DNA of 64,000 nt from Azospirillum soli (GCF_017876165.1 NZ_JAGINQ010000026.1:1-64000); one strand, 5' to 3'; positions 7,664-15,811 are shown, numbered from the stretch's first letter. Made by a program: numbers and translations. The notes: generated by a model not told the origin, from the letters alone.

Positions 7664-8728
7664 TCACATAGCCTGATCTTGCAAGAATGCCGCCATGGTT
7701 GGAATATCCAACCACTCGTTATTGTTGTCGCTGGTATAAGAGAAGTTGTCCGCCATCAGTTCCCCCGCTTGTAGGGGAGGCGCGTCCTTATCGCGCCAGA
7801 AGGAATAAGCAGGCAGAATGGCGTAGCAATCGCCCAGGCGCACTGTTGTGCGCGCATCGCCTTCAGGAATCATCATTTCATGCAGCTTTTCACCGGGACG
7901 GATACCGATCACTCGCTGTGGCAAATGGGGAGCCATTGCAGAAGCAAGATCGGATACCTTCATGCTGGGAATCCGTGGCACGAAGATTTCCCCCCCTTGC
8001 ATTCGAACCAAGCTCGAGAGCACGAAATTGACCCCTTGGTCGATCGTTATCCAAAAGCGGGTCATGCGCGGGTCGGTAATCGGTAAGCTGTCGGCACCCT
8101 CGTTGATCATCCGGCGGAACACTGGAATGACGCTACCGCGCGATCCCATCACATTGCCATAGCGCACGATGGAAAACCGGGTAGGCATGTTGCCAGTCAA
8201 ATTGTTGGCTGCCACAAAAATTTTATCAGAAGCCAATTTGCTTGCGCCATAGAGATTGATTGGACTAACAGCCTTATCGGTTGATAGAGCGATTACTCGC
8301 TTAACACCGTTGCGCAATGCTGCCTCAACGACGTTTTGTGCTCCTAGGACATTGGTGCGAATGCATTCAAACGGATTGTATTCCGCTGCCTCGACCTGCT
8401 TGATGGCAGCAGCATGAATTACGATGTCAACATCATGCATTGCCATTTCGAGCCGGCCAGCGTCTCGAACATCACCAATAAAGAAGCGCAAACGATCAGC
8501 ATTAGACCGATACGGCTCGGTATTCTGCATCTCATATTGCTTCAACTCATCGCGAGAAAACACAATCAAGCGGCCAGGATTAAACTGGGAGAGTACTTTG
8601 GCAACGAAAACTTTCCCAAATGTCCCTGTGGCACCCGTCACCAAAATACTGGCGCCATCGATCATGTTGCGGAGTGTGCTGAGTTCGGTGTCGTTTGGTG
8701 CGAAACGATCGGCTGCGAAGGTCTTCAT
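7664..8728 (-). CDS. pseB: PseB, UDP-GlcNAc 4,6-dehydratase (inverting)
   Basis: This 354-residue extended short-chain dehydrogenase has the NADP-binding TGATGTFG loop at residues 31-38 and the catalytic STDKAVSPINLYGASKLASDK region, in which the D-K pair and the Y-x3-K pair carry out oxidation, dehydration and C5 epimerisation. It makes the 4-keto-6-deoxy sugar that opens the pathway. Its first 21 residues before MIDGASILV are not typical of PseB, so the real start may be ATG 8665; neither site has a strong ribosome binding site. The gene is visibly more AT-rich than its neighbours, as is the upstream spacer, which suggests a separate acquisition history. Confidence 0.9.
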   Translation of the reverse strand: MKTFAADRFAPNDTELSTLRNMIDGASILVTGATGTFGKVFVAKVLSQFNPGRLIVFSRDELKQYEMQNTEPYRSNADRLRFFIGDVRDAGRLEMAMHDVDIVIHAAAIKQVEAAEYNPFECIRTNVLGAQNVVEAALRNGVKRVIALSTDKAVSPINLYGASKLASDKIFVAANNLTGNMPTRFSIVRYGNVMGSRGSVIPVFRRMINEGADSLPITDPRMTRFWITIDQGVNFVLSSLVRMQGGEIFVPRIPSMKVSDLASAMAPHLPQRVIGIRPGEKLHEMMIPEGDARTTVRLGDCYAILPAYSFWRDKDAPPLQAGELMADNFSYTSDNNNEWLDIPTMAAFLQDQAM

Positions 8729-9243
8729 TGGTCGTTATTCTGCTCTTGGCTGATGCCGTTGATCTCTGACGTTATTGCCTGCAATGGGCTTTGCGTTGCT
8801 AAAACAATAAACGGCAACGCCAATACACGTTCATGTTAACTGTCCATATTCCGTTCGATCCAAAGCGGATTGACATTGATAGACCGCACAACGCATCGTT
8901 TAGCAAAGCGGGGGCACTTTACCACAATGCCGCTAAATCGCAATGACATCCCAAGGACATTAAGCCCACAAGGCAGTGTGTCCCACATCCATCACGCATA
9001 AAGCCTGCGCGGGTTACAACATACAAAATTCACGCTGCCCTATCTGGGGAAACGCGCGATCAAGTTGCCAGAGGCATTAGGGGTCTAACTTGACACCTGA
9101 TGCACGACTTCCTTTCCACAACTTTCAATTGAATATTTAGCCCTCCTTAAAGCAATGAATCTATTGCTTGACTAGCATCCACCTCCAACTTTTTATATTG
9201 ATTCCATTAAAAATCCTTAACGCAGAGACAGTTACACACCAAT
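8729..9243. promoter_or_regulatory. AT-rich spacer upstream of the pse operon
   Basis: This 515-base stretch has no convincing gene. It is clearly richer in A and T than the surroundings and must hold the promoter of pseB on the minus strand, although I cannot name its -35 and -10 boxes with confidence. An inverted repeat GCGTTGC (8793-8799) and GCAACGC (8814-8820) separated by 14 bases lies about 65 bases before the pseB start and could be an operator or a leader hairpin. The rest shows nothing recognisable. Confidence 0.4.
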
Positions 9244-10413
9244 TTATAAAGCCTCTCCTGCAAAGGCGACGTCCAACAGCCGGTCCACCGCATGCCGCCA
9301 CGTGAATCCGTTGGCGACAAAGGCGGGGCCGGCACGCCGGGCCTGTTCCCGGAACTCCGAGCGTTCGATCACCTGGGTCATCAGCGCCAGCAGATGGTCG
9401 GGGTCCGGGCGTAGGGCCCATCCCTTGATGTCCGGCACCTGGGGATAGGGCACGAACGGCTCGATCCGGCTTTCGATGCGCAGGGCGAAGTCGGGGGTGG
9501 TGAAATCGTCGGTGGAACCGCCAGCGGTGCAGATGACTGGAAGCCCGCAGGCGACCGCCTCCAGCACCGGCATGTTGAAGCCCTCGCCACGGTAGGGCGA
9601 CACATAGGCGTCGGCCGCCTGATAGAGCCGGGCCATCAACCGGAAGGGCAGAGACTTGCCGGTATAGCGCAAGCGCGGCCGCACCCGTTCCCGCTCCTGG
9701 TCGGTCAGCCCGCGAATGCTGGCGAGAAGCTTGTCCTGAGACCCGTACATGGTGTCGAGCCCCTTGACGAACAGCAGGGCGTCCGGATGGCGTTCGAGCA
9801 CGGTGGCAAACGCCTTGAGGGTCAGGTCGAGGCCCTTGTTCGCGGTCATCCCGCCGACGGCCAGGAACACGAAACCGTCCCAACCAAACCGCCGCCTCAA
9901 CTCCGCGCGCTCTTCGGCCGACAGGGGGTGATGGAGCGACGGATGAACGCCATGCGGCACACAGAACACGCGGTCCTCGGGAACGCCGCTTTCGATGTAA
10001 CCATCCCGCGACCATTGGGATGGCGTCACCATCAGCACGTCGGAGCGGGTTACCGCAACGTGCACCTCCTCCTGCCCGACGATGTTCAGCCGGGACAGCG
10101 TCCGCCATTCCGCCGTCCCGAATACCAGGGTACGGCGGGCCGGAGACGGGCTGTAATCATAGGGAAACCCCATGCGCAGGACGGCATCGAAGGACTCGCC
10201 CGGTTCCGGTGCCGGAATGGCGCGGATCGCCACGTCCATTTCGGGTTCGAACAGGCCCTCTTCCGCTTTCCAGATGTCGGGATGCGGAACGTCCCGGTGC
10301 GCCAGCCGAAGGCCGGGACGGCCTGCCATCTCCAGGCATTGGAATTGGTTCACGATGGCGTAGGAATGGGGGATATGGCGCCATCCCTCGACCAGAAGTG
10401 ATCCGGTGCTCAC
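9244..10413 (-). CDS. Family 4 glycosyltransferase
   Basis: The 389-residue protein has the GT-B fold of family 4 enzymes. The hinge region has VPHGVHPSLHHP, the C-terminal Rossmann domain starts with FVFLAVGGMTANKGLDLTLKAF (about 175-195), and the donor-binding SPYRGEGFNMPVLEAVACGLPV block gives the two glutamates of the E-x7-E motif. It is a cytoplasmic nucleotide-sugar transferase; donor and acceptor cannot be told from sequence. It follows the next upstream gene by 11 bases and is probably co-transcribed with it. It is separated from the pse operon by the AT-rich spacer, so it need not act on nonulosonic acid. Confidence 0.82.
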   Translation of the reverse strand: MSTGSLLVEGWRHIPHSYAIVNQFQCLEMAGRPGLRLAHRDVPHPDIWKAEEGLFEPEMDVAIRAIPAPEPGESFDAVLRMGFPYDYSPSPARRTLVFGTAEWRTLSRLNIVGQEEVHVAVTRSDVLMVTPSQWSRDGYIESGVPEDRVFCVPHGVHPSLHHPLSAEERAELRRRFGWDGFVFLAVGGMTANKGLDLTLKAFATVLERHPDALLFVKGLDTMYGSQDKLLASIRGLTDQERERVRPRLRYTGKSLPFRLMARLYQAADAYVSPYRGEGFNMPVLEAVACGLPVICTAGGSTDDFTTPDFALRIESRIEPFVPYPQVPDIKGWALRPDPDHLLALMTQVIERSEFREQARRAGPAFVANGFTWRHAVDRLLDVAFAGEAL

Positions 10414-10424
10414 GTCTTCTTCTC

Positions 10425-11303
10425 CTATCTCGGAATGGTCCGGCCGGTCAGCCGGCGGAGCGTGGACAGCGCCCGCGCCGGCACCCCGGTCCTCAGCCAG
10501 TTCGGGAAGGGGCGCCGGTAGGGGTGGATGATCCGCAACCCGTCCGGCCGGGCCATCTCCGCCAGCACCGTGTCGAAGGCTATGTCGTCACCCACGGCGT
10601 TGAGCAGCCGCTCGCGCGCCGGGGCTTGCCGGGTCGCGGGGTTGCTGGCCCACCATGGGCGGTACGGGTGGTCCTCGCAGAAGGGGATGCCGAAAATCCG
10701 GGCCATGGTCGGCAGCTTGTATTCGAGGAACCCGACCTCCGGCGGTCCGGCCGCGACGTAGAGGTCGAGGAAGCGCCGGGGCAGGCAGGCCACGATGAAC
10801 AGGCAGCACAGCAACTCGCCCCGGTAGCCGTGCGTGTCCTCCAGATAGGCCAGGAAGGCGTCGCGGTCGGCCCGCTTGTCCGGATCGGCGCCGTTCAGCC
10901 AGCCCCACCAGCCTTCGACCTCCCGCGCCGGACGCAGGCCGGAGAACAGGATCTGCCCCGGCTGGAGGGTGGCGAACAGCCGGCTGACCGGGGCCAGCAT
11001 CAGCATGTCCCACTGGACGATCACCAGGCTGTCCCAGGCCAGGGCGTGCCCGCGGTCACGATGCCACGCCGCGATCAGGGCGTCGCCATGCTTCCATTTC
11101 CAGTGAGGATCGCGCTCCTCCGCAAAGGCGTAGAAATCGTCGAACCAGCGGCCCAGCCGCCGTTCGGCCTCTCCGGCCTCCCCCGGATCCCCGCCGTAGA
11201 GACCGTAAATCCTGATGCCTGGATTGTTGGCGCGCAGCGCCGCCAGCCGGTTCTCGCAGACATCGAAGTCTTTGTAAAACCAGAATAGAACGGCGATCTG
11301 CAT
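10425..11303 (-). CDS. Putative glycosyltransferase-like protein of unknown family
   Basis: I do not recognise the family of this 292-residue protein. It begins with a beta strand typical of a nucleotide-binding fold (MQIAVLFWFY). Near residue 97 it has SLVIVQWDMLMLAPVSRL, which looks like the metal-binding D-x-D region of GT-A transferases with one aspartate changed. There is no signal peptide or membrane segment, and the C-terminus is basic. It lies immediately upstream of a family 4 glycosyltransferase in the same direction, which supports a glycan role. The function is not established. Confidence 0.55.
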   Translation of the reverse strand: MQIAVLFWFYKDFDVCENRLAALRANNPGIRIYGLYGGDPGEAGEAERRLGRWFDDFYAFAEERDPHWKWKHGDALIAAWHRDRGHALAWDSLVIVQWDMLMLAPVSRLFATLQPGQILFSGLRPAREVEGWWGWLNGADPDKRADRDAFLAYLEDTHGYRGELLCCLFIVACLPRRFLDLYVAAGPPEVGFLEYKLPTMARIFGIPFCEDHPYRPWWASNPATRQAPARERLLNAVGDDIAFDTVLAEMARPDGLRIIHPYRRPFPNWLRTGVPARALSTLRRLTGRTIPR

Positions 11304-11401
11304 GGGCTGGGCGGTCTCTTCGGAAGGCGGGAGGGCGATCCTACGCCGCCACCGCCCGGACTGTCATCCTTCGGGGCGGCATTCCTCGAATACGGTCGCC
11401 G

Positions 11402-12331
11402 TCACGGCCCCGGCGCCAAATCAAGGACCAGACGGTGGCTTCGGCTGCCGTCGGCCGGCAAGGCGAACAGGCTTTTCAGCCGGAAGGCCTTGTCGCTGTC
11501 GATCAGGAGACGGCTGTTCCCACCGGGCACGCTTTCGATCCGATAGCGCAGGGCCTTGGGCAGCAGGGCTCCCTGCCGGGCCGGTTTCCAGACGGCGTTC
11601 GGCAGTTCCACGTCGAGGGAGCGCGGATCCCGCTGCACCCGCTTGCCCATCGCCATGGGGCCGTTCATCTCCAGGACGATCCGGGTGAAGCTGGTGTGTG
11701 ACGCGGCCCGGATGCCCGAGACCGTCACAACACCGTCGGAGATCGGTTTGGCCGGAGCCGGTGCGGCCGCGGCGGCAACCGGGGAAACGACCGTGACCGG
11801 CGGTGCCGGCTTTCGTCCGGGCAGGATGGGCGGCGCGAGGGCGGGCGGAGCGGCCACGGGAGGTTCCGCCGGCGGTGGAACCGGCTGGGGCGCTGCCGCG
11901 ACGATGGGCGGCACAGCTGGTGCCGGCGCGGCTGGGGGTGCCGAGGATGGCGGCGCGGCCGGAGTGGCGGCTGGTGGAGTGACATAGGCGCCGTGACGCC
12001 CCTCGGCCCGGCCGTACAGCACATAATGCTGATAGCCGCTGCGCAACGCGCCTTTCTGGATCGCCTCCGCAACGTCGGGATAATGGATCAGGTAGACGAC
12101 CTCCAGCCAATCGGGCGGCGGCGTCTCGGATATGAGCGGCTTGCTTCCGCTCTCACCCTTCACCCAGGGAGACAGCAGCGGGCCGGGAAAGACCCGGAGC
12201 CCGAGACTGGTGCCCAGAATGGATAAGCCCCAGGGCGCGAAAATCAGCGCGACCAGGATGAGAATGCTCCTGAGCACGGCGGCGGCGACTCCTTGCCCAT
12301 CCCATGGGCCTTCTTTCCCGGCGGGCATCAT
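11402..12331 (-). CDS. Membrane-anchored proline-rich protein with AMIN-like domain
   Basis: The product (about 309 residues from ATG 12331) has one hydrophobic segment near the N-terminus (VLRSILILVALIFAPWGLSI), then a YLIHYPDVAEAIQKGALRSG motif of a kind I associate with bacterial surface and glycan proteins. A long Ala/Pro-rich spacer of about 90 residues follows. The C-terminal 110 residues (VTVSGIRAASHTSFTRIVLE, VQRDPRSLDVELPN, RLLIDSDKAFRLK, HRLVLDLAPG) look like an AMIN domain, which binds cell-wall or envelope components in amidases and secretins. It is probably a periplasmic protein tethered to the inner membrane. The start is uncertain; an ATG at 12394 is also in frame. Confidence 0.6.
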   Translation of the reverse strand: MMPAGKEGPWDGQGVAAAVLRSILILVALIFAPWGLSILGTSLGLRVFPGPLLSPWVKGESGSKPLISETPPPDWLEVVYLIHYPDVAEAIQKGALRSGYQHYVLYGRAEGRHGAYVTPPAATPAAPPSSAPPAAPAPAVPPIVAAAPQPVPPPAEPPVAAPPALAPPILPGRKPAPPVTVVSPVAAAAAPAPAKPISDGVVTVSGIRAASHTSFTRIVLEMNGPMAMGKRVQRDPRSLDVELPNAVWKPARQGALLPKALRYRIESVPGGNSRLLIDSDKAFRLKSLFALPADGSRSHRLVLDLAPGP

Positions 12332-12449
12332 CCGCCGGAACGATGAACGAGCCCTGAATGGGCGAACCATGCCCGAGCCTGGGCCCGCGATCACGCGACG
12401 AGGATCTTACCCCATGGACCGGACCCCATGCACCGGGCGCATACCCTCC

Positions 12450-12681
12450 ATTGTGCATCCCATTGTGCATCGTTGTGCAGATTTCGCGGAATCCCGATTC
12501 TGCACAATGGCGAATAATCCTACTTTGTCTTCTTAAGACAAGGCGTTGCCGCGCTTTGTCCGTGTACGTCCATTGTGCGGCGACTGCACAACGAGTCGTA
12601 CACGAATGGACGTCTGAGCCATGCGGGCAACGCATTAACCAATGCAACACCGTGCACCATATCGTCCGGGAATGTTGCACA
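12450..12681. repeat. Cluster of TTGTGCA / TGCACAA heptamers
   Basis: Within 230 bases of non-coding DNA the heptamer TTGTGCA occurs at 12451-12457, 12463-12469 and 12473-12479, its complement TGCACAA at 12501-12507 and 12585-12591, and near-matches at 12573-12579 and 12675-12680. A 7-base hairpin TTGTCTT-CTT-AAGACAA lies at 12525-12541. The first three copies are 12 and 10 bases apart, close to one helical turn, which suggests cooperative binding of a protein. The cluster lies upstream of the AMIN-domain gene (minus strand), so it could be an operator array for that gene; no regulator gene is nearby. Confidence 0.55.
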
Positions 12682-12769
12682 GGGCATCGGTCACGGTCTG
12701 GATACGGGCGCGGGCGTTCCCTTGATGATAGGATTTATAGCCTAAATTCGAACGAACGGCAACGGCACG

Positions 12770-12802
12770 CACAAAGCCGGCCGGCAGAGGACTGCCGGCC
12801 GG
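12770..12802 (-). terminator. Terminator-like hairpin after the secreted repeat protein gene
   Basis: A perfect 11-base inverted repeat, CCGGCCGGCAG (12777-12787) and CTGCCGGCCGG (12792-12802) with an AGGA loop, lies about 35 bases past the stop codon of the secreted repeat protein. On the minus strand it is followed by CTTTGTG, a poor T tract, so termination may be only partial. Confidence 0.55.
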
Positions 12803-12834
12803 AGGTTCTGCGAGGATGGAGGGGAAGCCAGGCG

Positions 12835-13353
12835 TTACTGCTGGACGCCGAGCACCTGCTGCTGGGCCTTGTTGCCGATGCCGGCGGCGAGGTTCGACAC
12901 GGTGCCGATGTTGGAGTTGAACATGCCCTTCGGGGCGCCGAACTGCATGGCCTTGACCTGCTGCTGGGCGGTGTTGCCGATGCCGACGGCGGCGTTCGAC
13001 GCGCTGCCCAGGTTGGAGTTGAAGCCGCCGAAGCCGTAAGCGTATCCGGGGGCGCCGTGGCCGGCCTGGACGCCGGTCACCTGCTGCTGGGCCTTGTTGC
13101 CGATGCCGGCGGCGAGGTTGGAAACGGTGCCGAGGTTGGAGTTGGTGCCGAAGCCATGGCCGAACCCGCCGCCGGCCTGCACACCCGTCACCTGCTGCTG
13201 GGCCTTGTTGTGGATGCCGGCGGCGGTGTTGGAGATCACGCCGAGGTTGGAGTTACTGCCCAGCGGGATGCCGCCGGTCATCAGGTCGCCGGCGAAGGCC
13301 GGGGCGGTGAACAGGGCGACGGCGGCGGCGGCGAACAGGACGGTGCGGCGCAT
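12835..13353 (-). CDS. Secreted protein with four NSNLG..AQQQV repeats
   Basis: The 172-residue protein has a clear signal peptide (MRRTVLFAAAAVALFTAPAFA) and is otherwise built of four imperfect repeats whose core is NSNLGTVSNLAAGIGNKAQQ followed by QVTGVQ, separated by short glycine-rich linkers. Asn and Gln positions are strictly spaced, which recalls curlin-type amyloid repeats (CsgA/CsgB), but the order differs from the standard curlin motif and I see no CsgG or CsgE neighbour. A self-assembling surface fibre or adhesin is a reasonable guess, not a demonstration. It stands alone, with a hairpin terminator behind it and GGAG-type sequence before the ATG. Confidence 0.75.
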   Translation of the reverse strand: MRRTVLFAAAAVALFTAPAFAGDLMTGGIPLGSNSNLGVISNTAAGIHNKAQQQVTGVQAGGGFGHGFGTNSNLGTVSNLAAGIGNKAQQQVTGVQAGHGAPGYAYGFGGFNSNLGSASNAAVGIGNTAQQQVKAMQFGAPKGMFNSNIGTVSNLAAGIGNKAQQQVLGVQQ

Positions 13354-13508
13354 GGGTCAGGTCTCCTTCAGGGCGGTGGTTGATGCCGGGTTGGCCTCGT
13401 TTCGGGGTCCGGCGGTTTCGATGGCCTGAAGGTACGCGGGCACGGCACGCCCGGCTGTGGCCTGGGCCACAGTTGGTCACAGCTTTTCGGGAAGGCGGAT
13501 TTTTCCGC

Positions 13509-14018
13509 TCAGAGCCAGCCGTAAGGGCCGTGGAAGAGGTCGCCCAGGGCGCGGCGCATCAGGATGGTGACGCGGAAGCGGCGGCGGTGCTCGGCCCGGT
13601 CGTGTTCCAGATGGCAGCGTTGGCACAGCGCCACCAGATTGGCCGGCCGGAGGTTGGCCGGGTCGTGGTCGCGATGGCAGGTGGCCAGGATCACCCGCGT
13701 GGTGCGGTGACGCGCGTAGTCCACCACGTCCGGCCAGGGCGCCGCCTTGCCCCGCGCGTCGCGCCATGTGTGCGCCTCCACGTCGAACCACCGCCCGTCG
13801 GGCAGGCAGCGGACCTCGTGCCCGTGCGGCCGTGCGCAGCACTCGCACCGGCCCTTAGCCCGCACGAAGCGGACCTCGTGGCTGATCCGCGCCCAATCGA
13901 CGGGCCGGCGCCAGCGAAGCCGGGGCTGGAACTCGACCGGAAGGAGCGAACCGGATGCCGGATTGGACAGGGACGAGCTGGACAAGGAGGCGATCCCGTG
14001 TGCGGGAGGAAGGCGCAC
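13509..14018 (-). CDS. HNH endonuclease-like protein
   Basis: The 169-residue product has a CECCARPHG zinc-knuckle-like pair and then ATCHRDHDPANLRPANLVAL with CQRCHLEHDRAEHRRRF, the histidine-asparagine-histidine pattern of HNH nucleases with its two cysteine pairs. Such small HNH proteins are found alone or in mobile DNA, and most have no known target. The first 35 residues are low in information, so the true start may be downstream of ATG 14018. It lies on the same strand as the tRNA gene about 190 bases upstream. Confidence 0.65.
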   Translation of the reverse strand: MRLPPAHGIASLSSSSLSNPASGSLLPVEFQPRLRWRRPVDWARISHEVRFVRAKGRCECCARPHGHEVRCLPDGRWFDVEAHTWRDARGKAAPWPDVVDYARHRTTRVILATCHRDHDPANLRPANLVALCQRCHLEHDRAEHRRRFRVTILMRRALGDLFHGPYGWL

Positions 14019-14206
14019 CGTCCGGAAGGGCTGGGGAAACCCTTGGGACCCGACGGTTCACGGGGAATCATCTCACAAGATGTAGATCCTGGGAATCCAG
14101 GATTTGCGGCCGAGAGGGTTAATCTTGGGGGAGTGCTTGGCGCGGGAGGGCTGATGAGCCGATCGGTCCCGGCGGGGCGGTGTCGATCCGCCATCCTTCG
14201 CAAGAC

Positions 14207-14281
14207 TGGAGCGGGCGAAGGGATTCGAACCCTCGACCCCAACCTTGGCAAGGTTGTGCTCTACCCCTGAGCTACGCCCGC
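14207..14281 (-). tRNA. tRNA-Gly (GCC)
   Basis: Read on the minus strand, the sequence folds into a standard cloverleaf. The acceptor GCGGGCG pairs with CGCCCGC, the D arm is GCTC...GAGC, the anticodon stem is CAACC/GGTTG-like around TTGCCAA (anticodon GCC), and the T arm is GAGGG-TTCGAAT-CCCTT. The discriminator base is T, and CCA is encoded at 14209-14207. This decodes GGC and GGU glycine codons. Confidence 0.96.
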
Positions 14282-14574
14282 GCCGCTCCAACGAAGGAGG
14301 CAGGCTGATACCCCAACCGGCGGGGGGACGCAAGCCTTTCCATCATGGGATCGGTCGATTTCGTGGACGGGGTGCGCGATGGCACAGTGTCCCGGCTCCA
14401 GGCCGGCAGGCGATTCGCAAGACACCGCTAGGCTTAAAGTTATATCCCGCTAAACTTGATTGACACCCTGAGCCTCCCTATGGAATTTTCCTCCCAACAA
14501 AACAAAGGCCTTGAGGTCTAGGGAGGAAACCAAAAACATCATAATGCTCCAAGAGCATTTGGCTGCCGCGCCGG

Positions 14575-14601
14575 CTTATAGCCTGGACGCGGCATTTTTT
14601 T
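14575..14601 (+). terminator. Intrinsic terminator, plus strand
   Basis: GCCGCG at 14575-14580 and CGCGGC at 14588-14593 form a stem followed by ATTTTTTT (14594-14601). It points rightwards between the two candidate small RNA units. Confidence 0.6.
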
Positions 14602-14653
14602 GTCCGCATGCGACTGGTATTACCAGAATGCGCCGCAGCATTGAGCAATCGGC

Positions 14654-14688
14654 AAAGAAAAAGGCCGCCGCCAGTGAGGCGCGGCCTT
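14654..14688 (-). terminator. Intrinsic terminator, minus strand
   Basis: AAGGCCGC (14661-14668) and GCGGCCTT (14681-14688) form the stem. On the minus strand it is followed by TTTTTCTTT. It would end the distal candidate small RNA. Confidence 0.65.
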
Positions 14689-14803
14689 AAGTCTAGGGAG
14701 GAAACGCCCGAAAGGGCATCCGAGGGTGAATCTATGCTGCGTTGCAGCAGGGGGCAATCCTCCTTTCGTACGAGCCCGGAAGGGGCAGACCCCATAAATC
14801 CAT

Positions 14804-14839
14804 TATCATGAATTCATGGTCTTAAATCATGAATTTCTG
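14804..14839. repeat. TCATGAATT repeats similar to the partition-region motif
   Basis: TATCATGAATTCATGG at 14804-14819 and TCATGAATTTCTG at 14828-14840 resemble the TCATGATTTTCTG elements that flank parA at 31.9 and 32.8 kb. The rest of the spacer from 14840 to 15298 shows no gene; it is ordinary GC-rich DNA with an A/T patch just before tctB. Confidence 0.35.
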
Positions 14840-15298
14840 CCGGGCAGCGCTTTCGCGATTTCGTCCGGCCGATGGCCGCCGGGAAAGGCCAAGCTAACGC
14901 GCCGAGGGCCATGACGGTACTGGCGCTAGGTTCGACCTTGTCCCGCTGCCCTCAGGTTTTTGGCTCCCGTTTCGTTGCCGCCGGAGGTGGCGCGGCCGGC
15001 CAAGCCGGGCAACCGGAACGAGGGAGAATTTCTGGAAAACCGCTATATGCTTTTTGAAAGTTCAAGACGCTACAAAGCACGCTCGCGTTTTTTGGCGTCG
15101 ACAAAATTCAACTGATCCATGTCAAGGCGCATTCTCACGTCGCCTTGCAGTTATGGAACAGGAAAGCGTGACAACCAAATCCGCCTTAACTTTAACCCCG
15201 TGTGTTGCTGACGCGCGCTGACTGCTCGCCCATGGGCATGAGGCGCGATCCGGGCTCCCTCCCTGGCCCCCCTGGAAAAACGCCCCTGGAAGACACCC

Positions 15299-15811
15299 AT
15301 GCCGAGCGCGCACCTGTCCGACCAACCCCTCCGCGATGGCGCCGCGCGCCCAGGCACCGGCCCAGGCGCCGGTCGCATCCGGGCGCCGCAGGATCTGACG
15401 GCCGGCCTGCTGATGATGGGGATCGGCCTCGCCGCCCTGTGGATCGGACGTGACTGGAACACGGGCACGCTCGCCTATGTGCAGTCCGGCTTCTTCCCCC
15501 GGCTGATCAGCGGGCTGCTGGTCCTGTTCGGTCTGGTCACCGCCGGGCGCGGCCTGCTGCTCCACGGGGCTAGCCTGTCGAATTGGGCGTGGCGCCCGCT
15601 CGCCGGGGTGACGGTGGCGGTGCTGGCCTTCGCCGCGATGCTGGAAACGCTGGGCCTCGTGCCGGCGGTGCTGCTGTTGGTGGGGCTGGGCAATCTGGCC
15701 GGCCAGCCGCTCCGCGCCGGTCCGCTGGCGGTGCTGGGCGGTGCCCTGGCGCTCGGCAGCGTCGCGATCTTCGTCTGGGGCCTCGGTCTGCCCATGAAGG
15801 TGTGGCCGTGA
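15299..15811 (+). CDS. tctB: Tripartite tricarboxylate transporter small membrane subunit TctB
   Basis: The 170-residue product has the four predicted membrane helices of TctB (starting at LTAGLLMMGIGLAALWIG, SGFFPRLISGLLVLFGLV, LAGVTVAVLAFAAML and AVLGGALALGSVAIFVWG). In this family TctB and TctA form the sodium- or proton-driven permease, and a periplasmic TctC protein delivers the carboxylate. The stop overlaps the tctA start by one base (TGATG). GGAAG precedes the ATG. No tctC gene is present in the window, so the binding protein must be encoded elsewhere or the system is incomplete. Confidence 0.85.
   Translation: MPSAHLSDQPLRDGAARPGTGPGAGRIRAPQDLTAGLLMMGIGLAALWIGRDWNTGTLAYVQSGFFPRLISGLLVLFGLVTAGRGLLLHGASLSNWAWRPLAGVTVAVLAFAAMLETLGLVPAVLLLVGLGNLAGQPLRAGPLAVLGGALALGSVAIFVWGLGLPMKVWP

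Larger units (their letters stand above)
14507..14761 (-). ncRNA. Candidate pair of small RNA units sharing GTTTCCTCCCTAGAC
   Basis: Two segments carry a near-identical 23-24 base block (plus strand GGCCTT..AG.TCTAGGGAGGAAAC at 14507-14530 and 14683-14705). Read on the minus strand, each has a small hairpin (GCCCTTTCGGGC, or ATGCTCTTGGAGCAT), then GTTTCCTCCCTAGAC, whose CCTCCC would be complementary to ribosome binding sites. The distal unit then has a GC-rich stem and T tract (14688-14654). This layout resembles alphaproteobacterial small RNAs with an exposed anti-Shine-Dalgarno loop. The direction and boundaries are inferred; the proximal unit lacks a good terminator on this strand. Confidence 0.4.

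Noticed and set aside
14478..14795. 105-residue minus-strand ORF over the small RNA-like units
   Set aside because: It runs through hairpins, terminators and a direct repeat and has no protein-like features.
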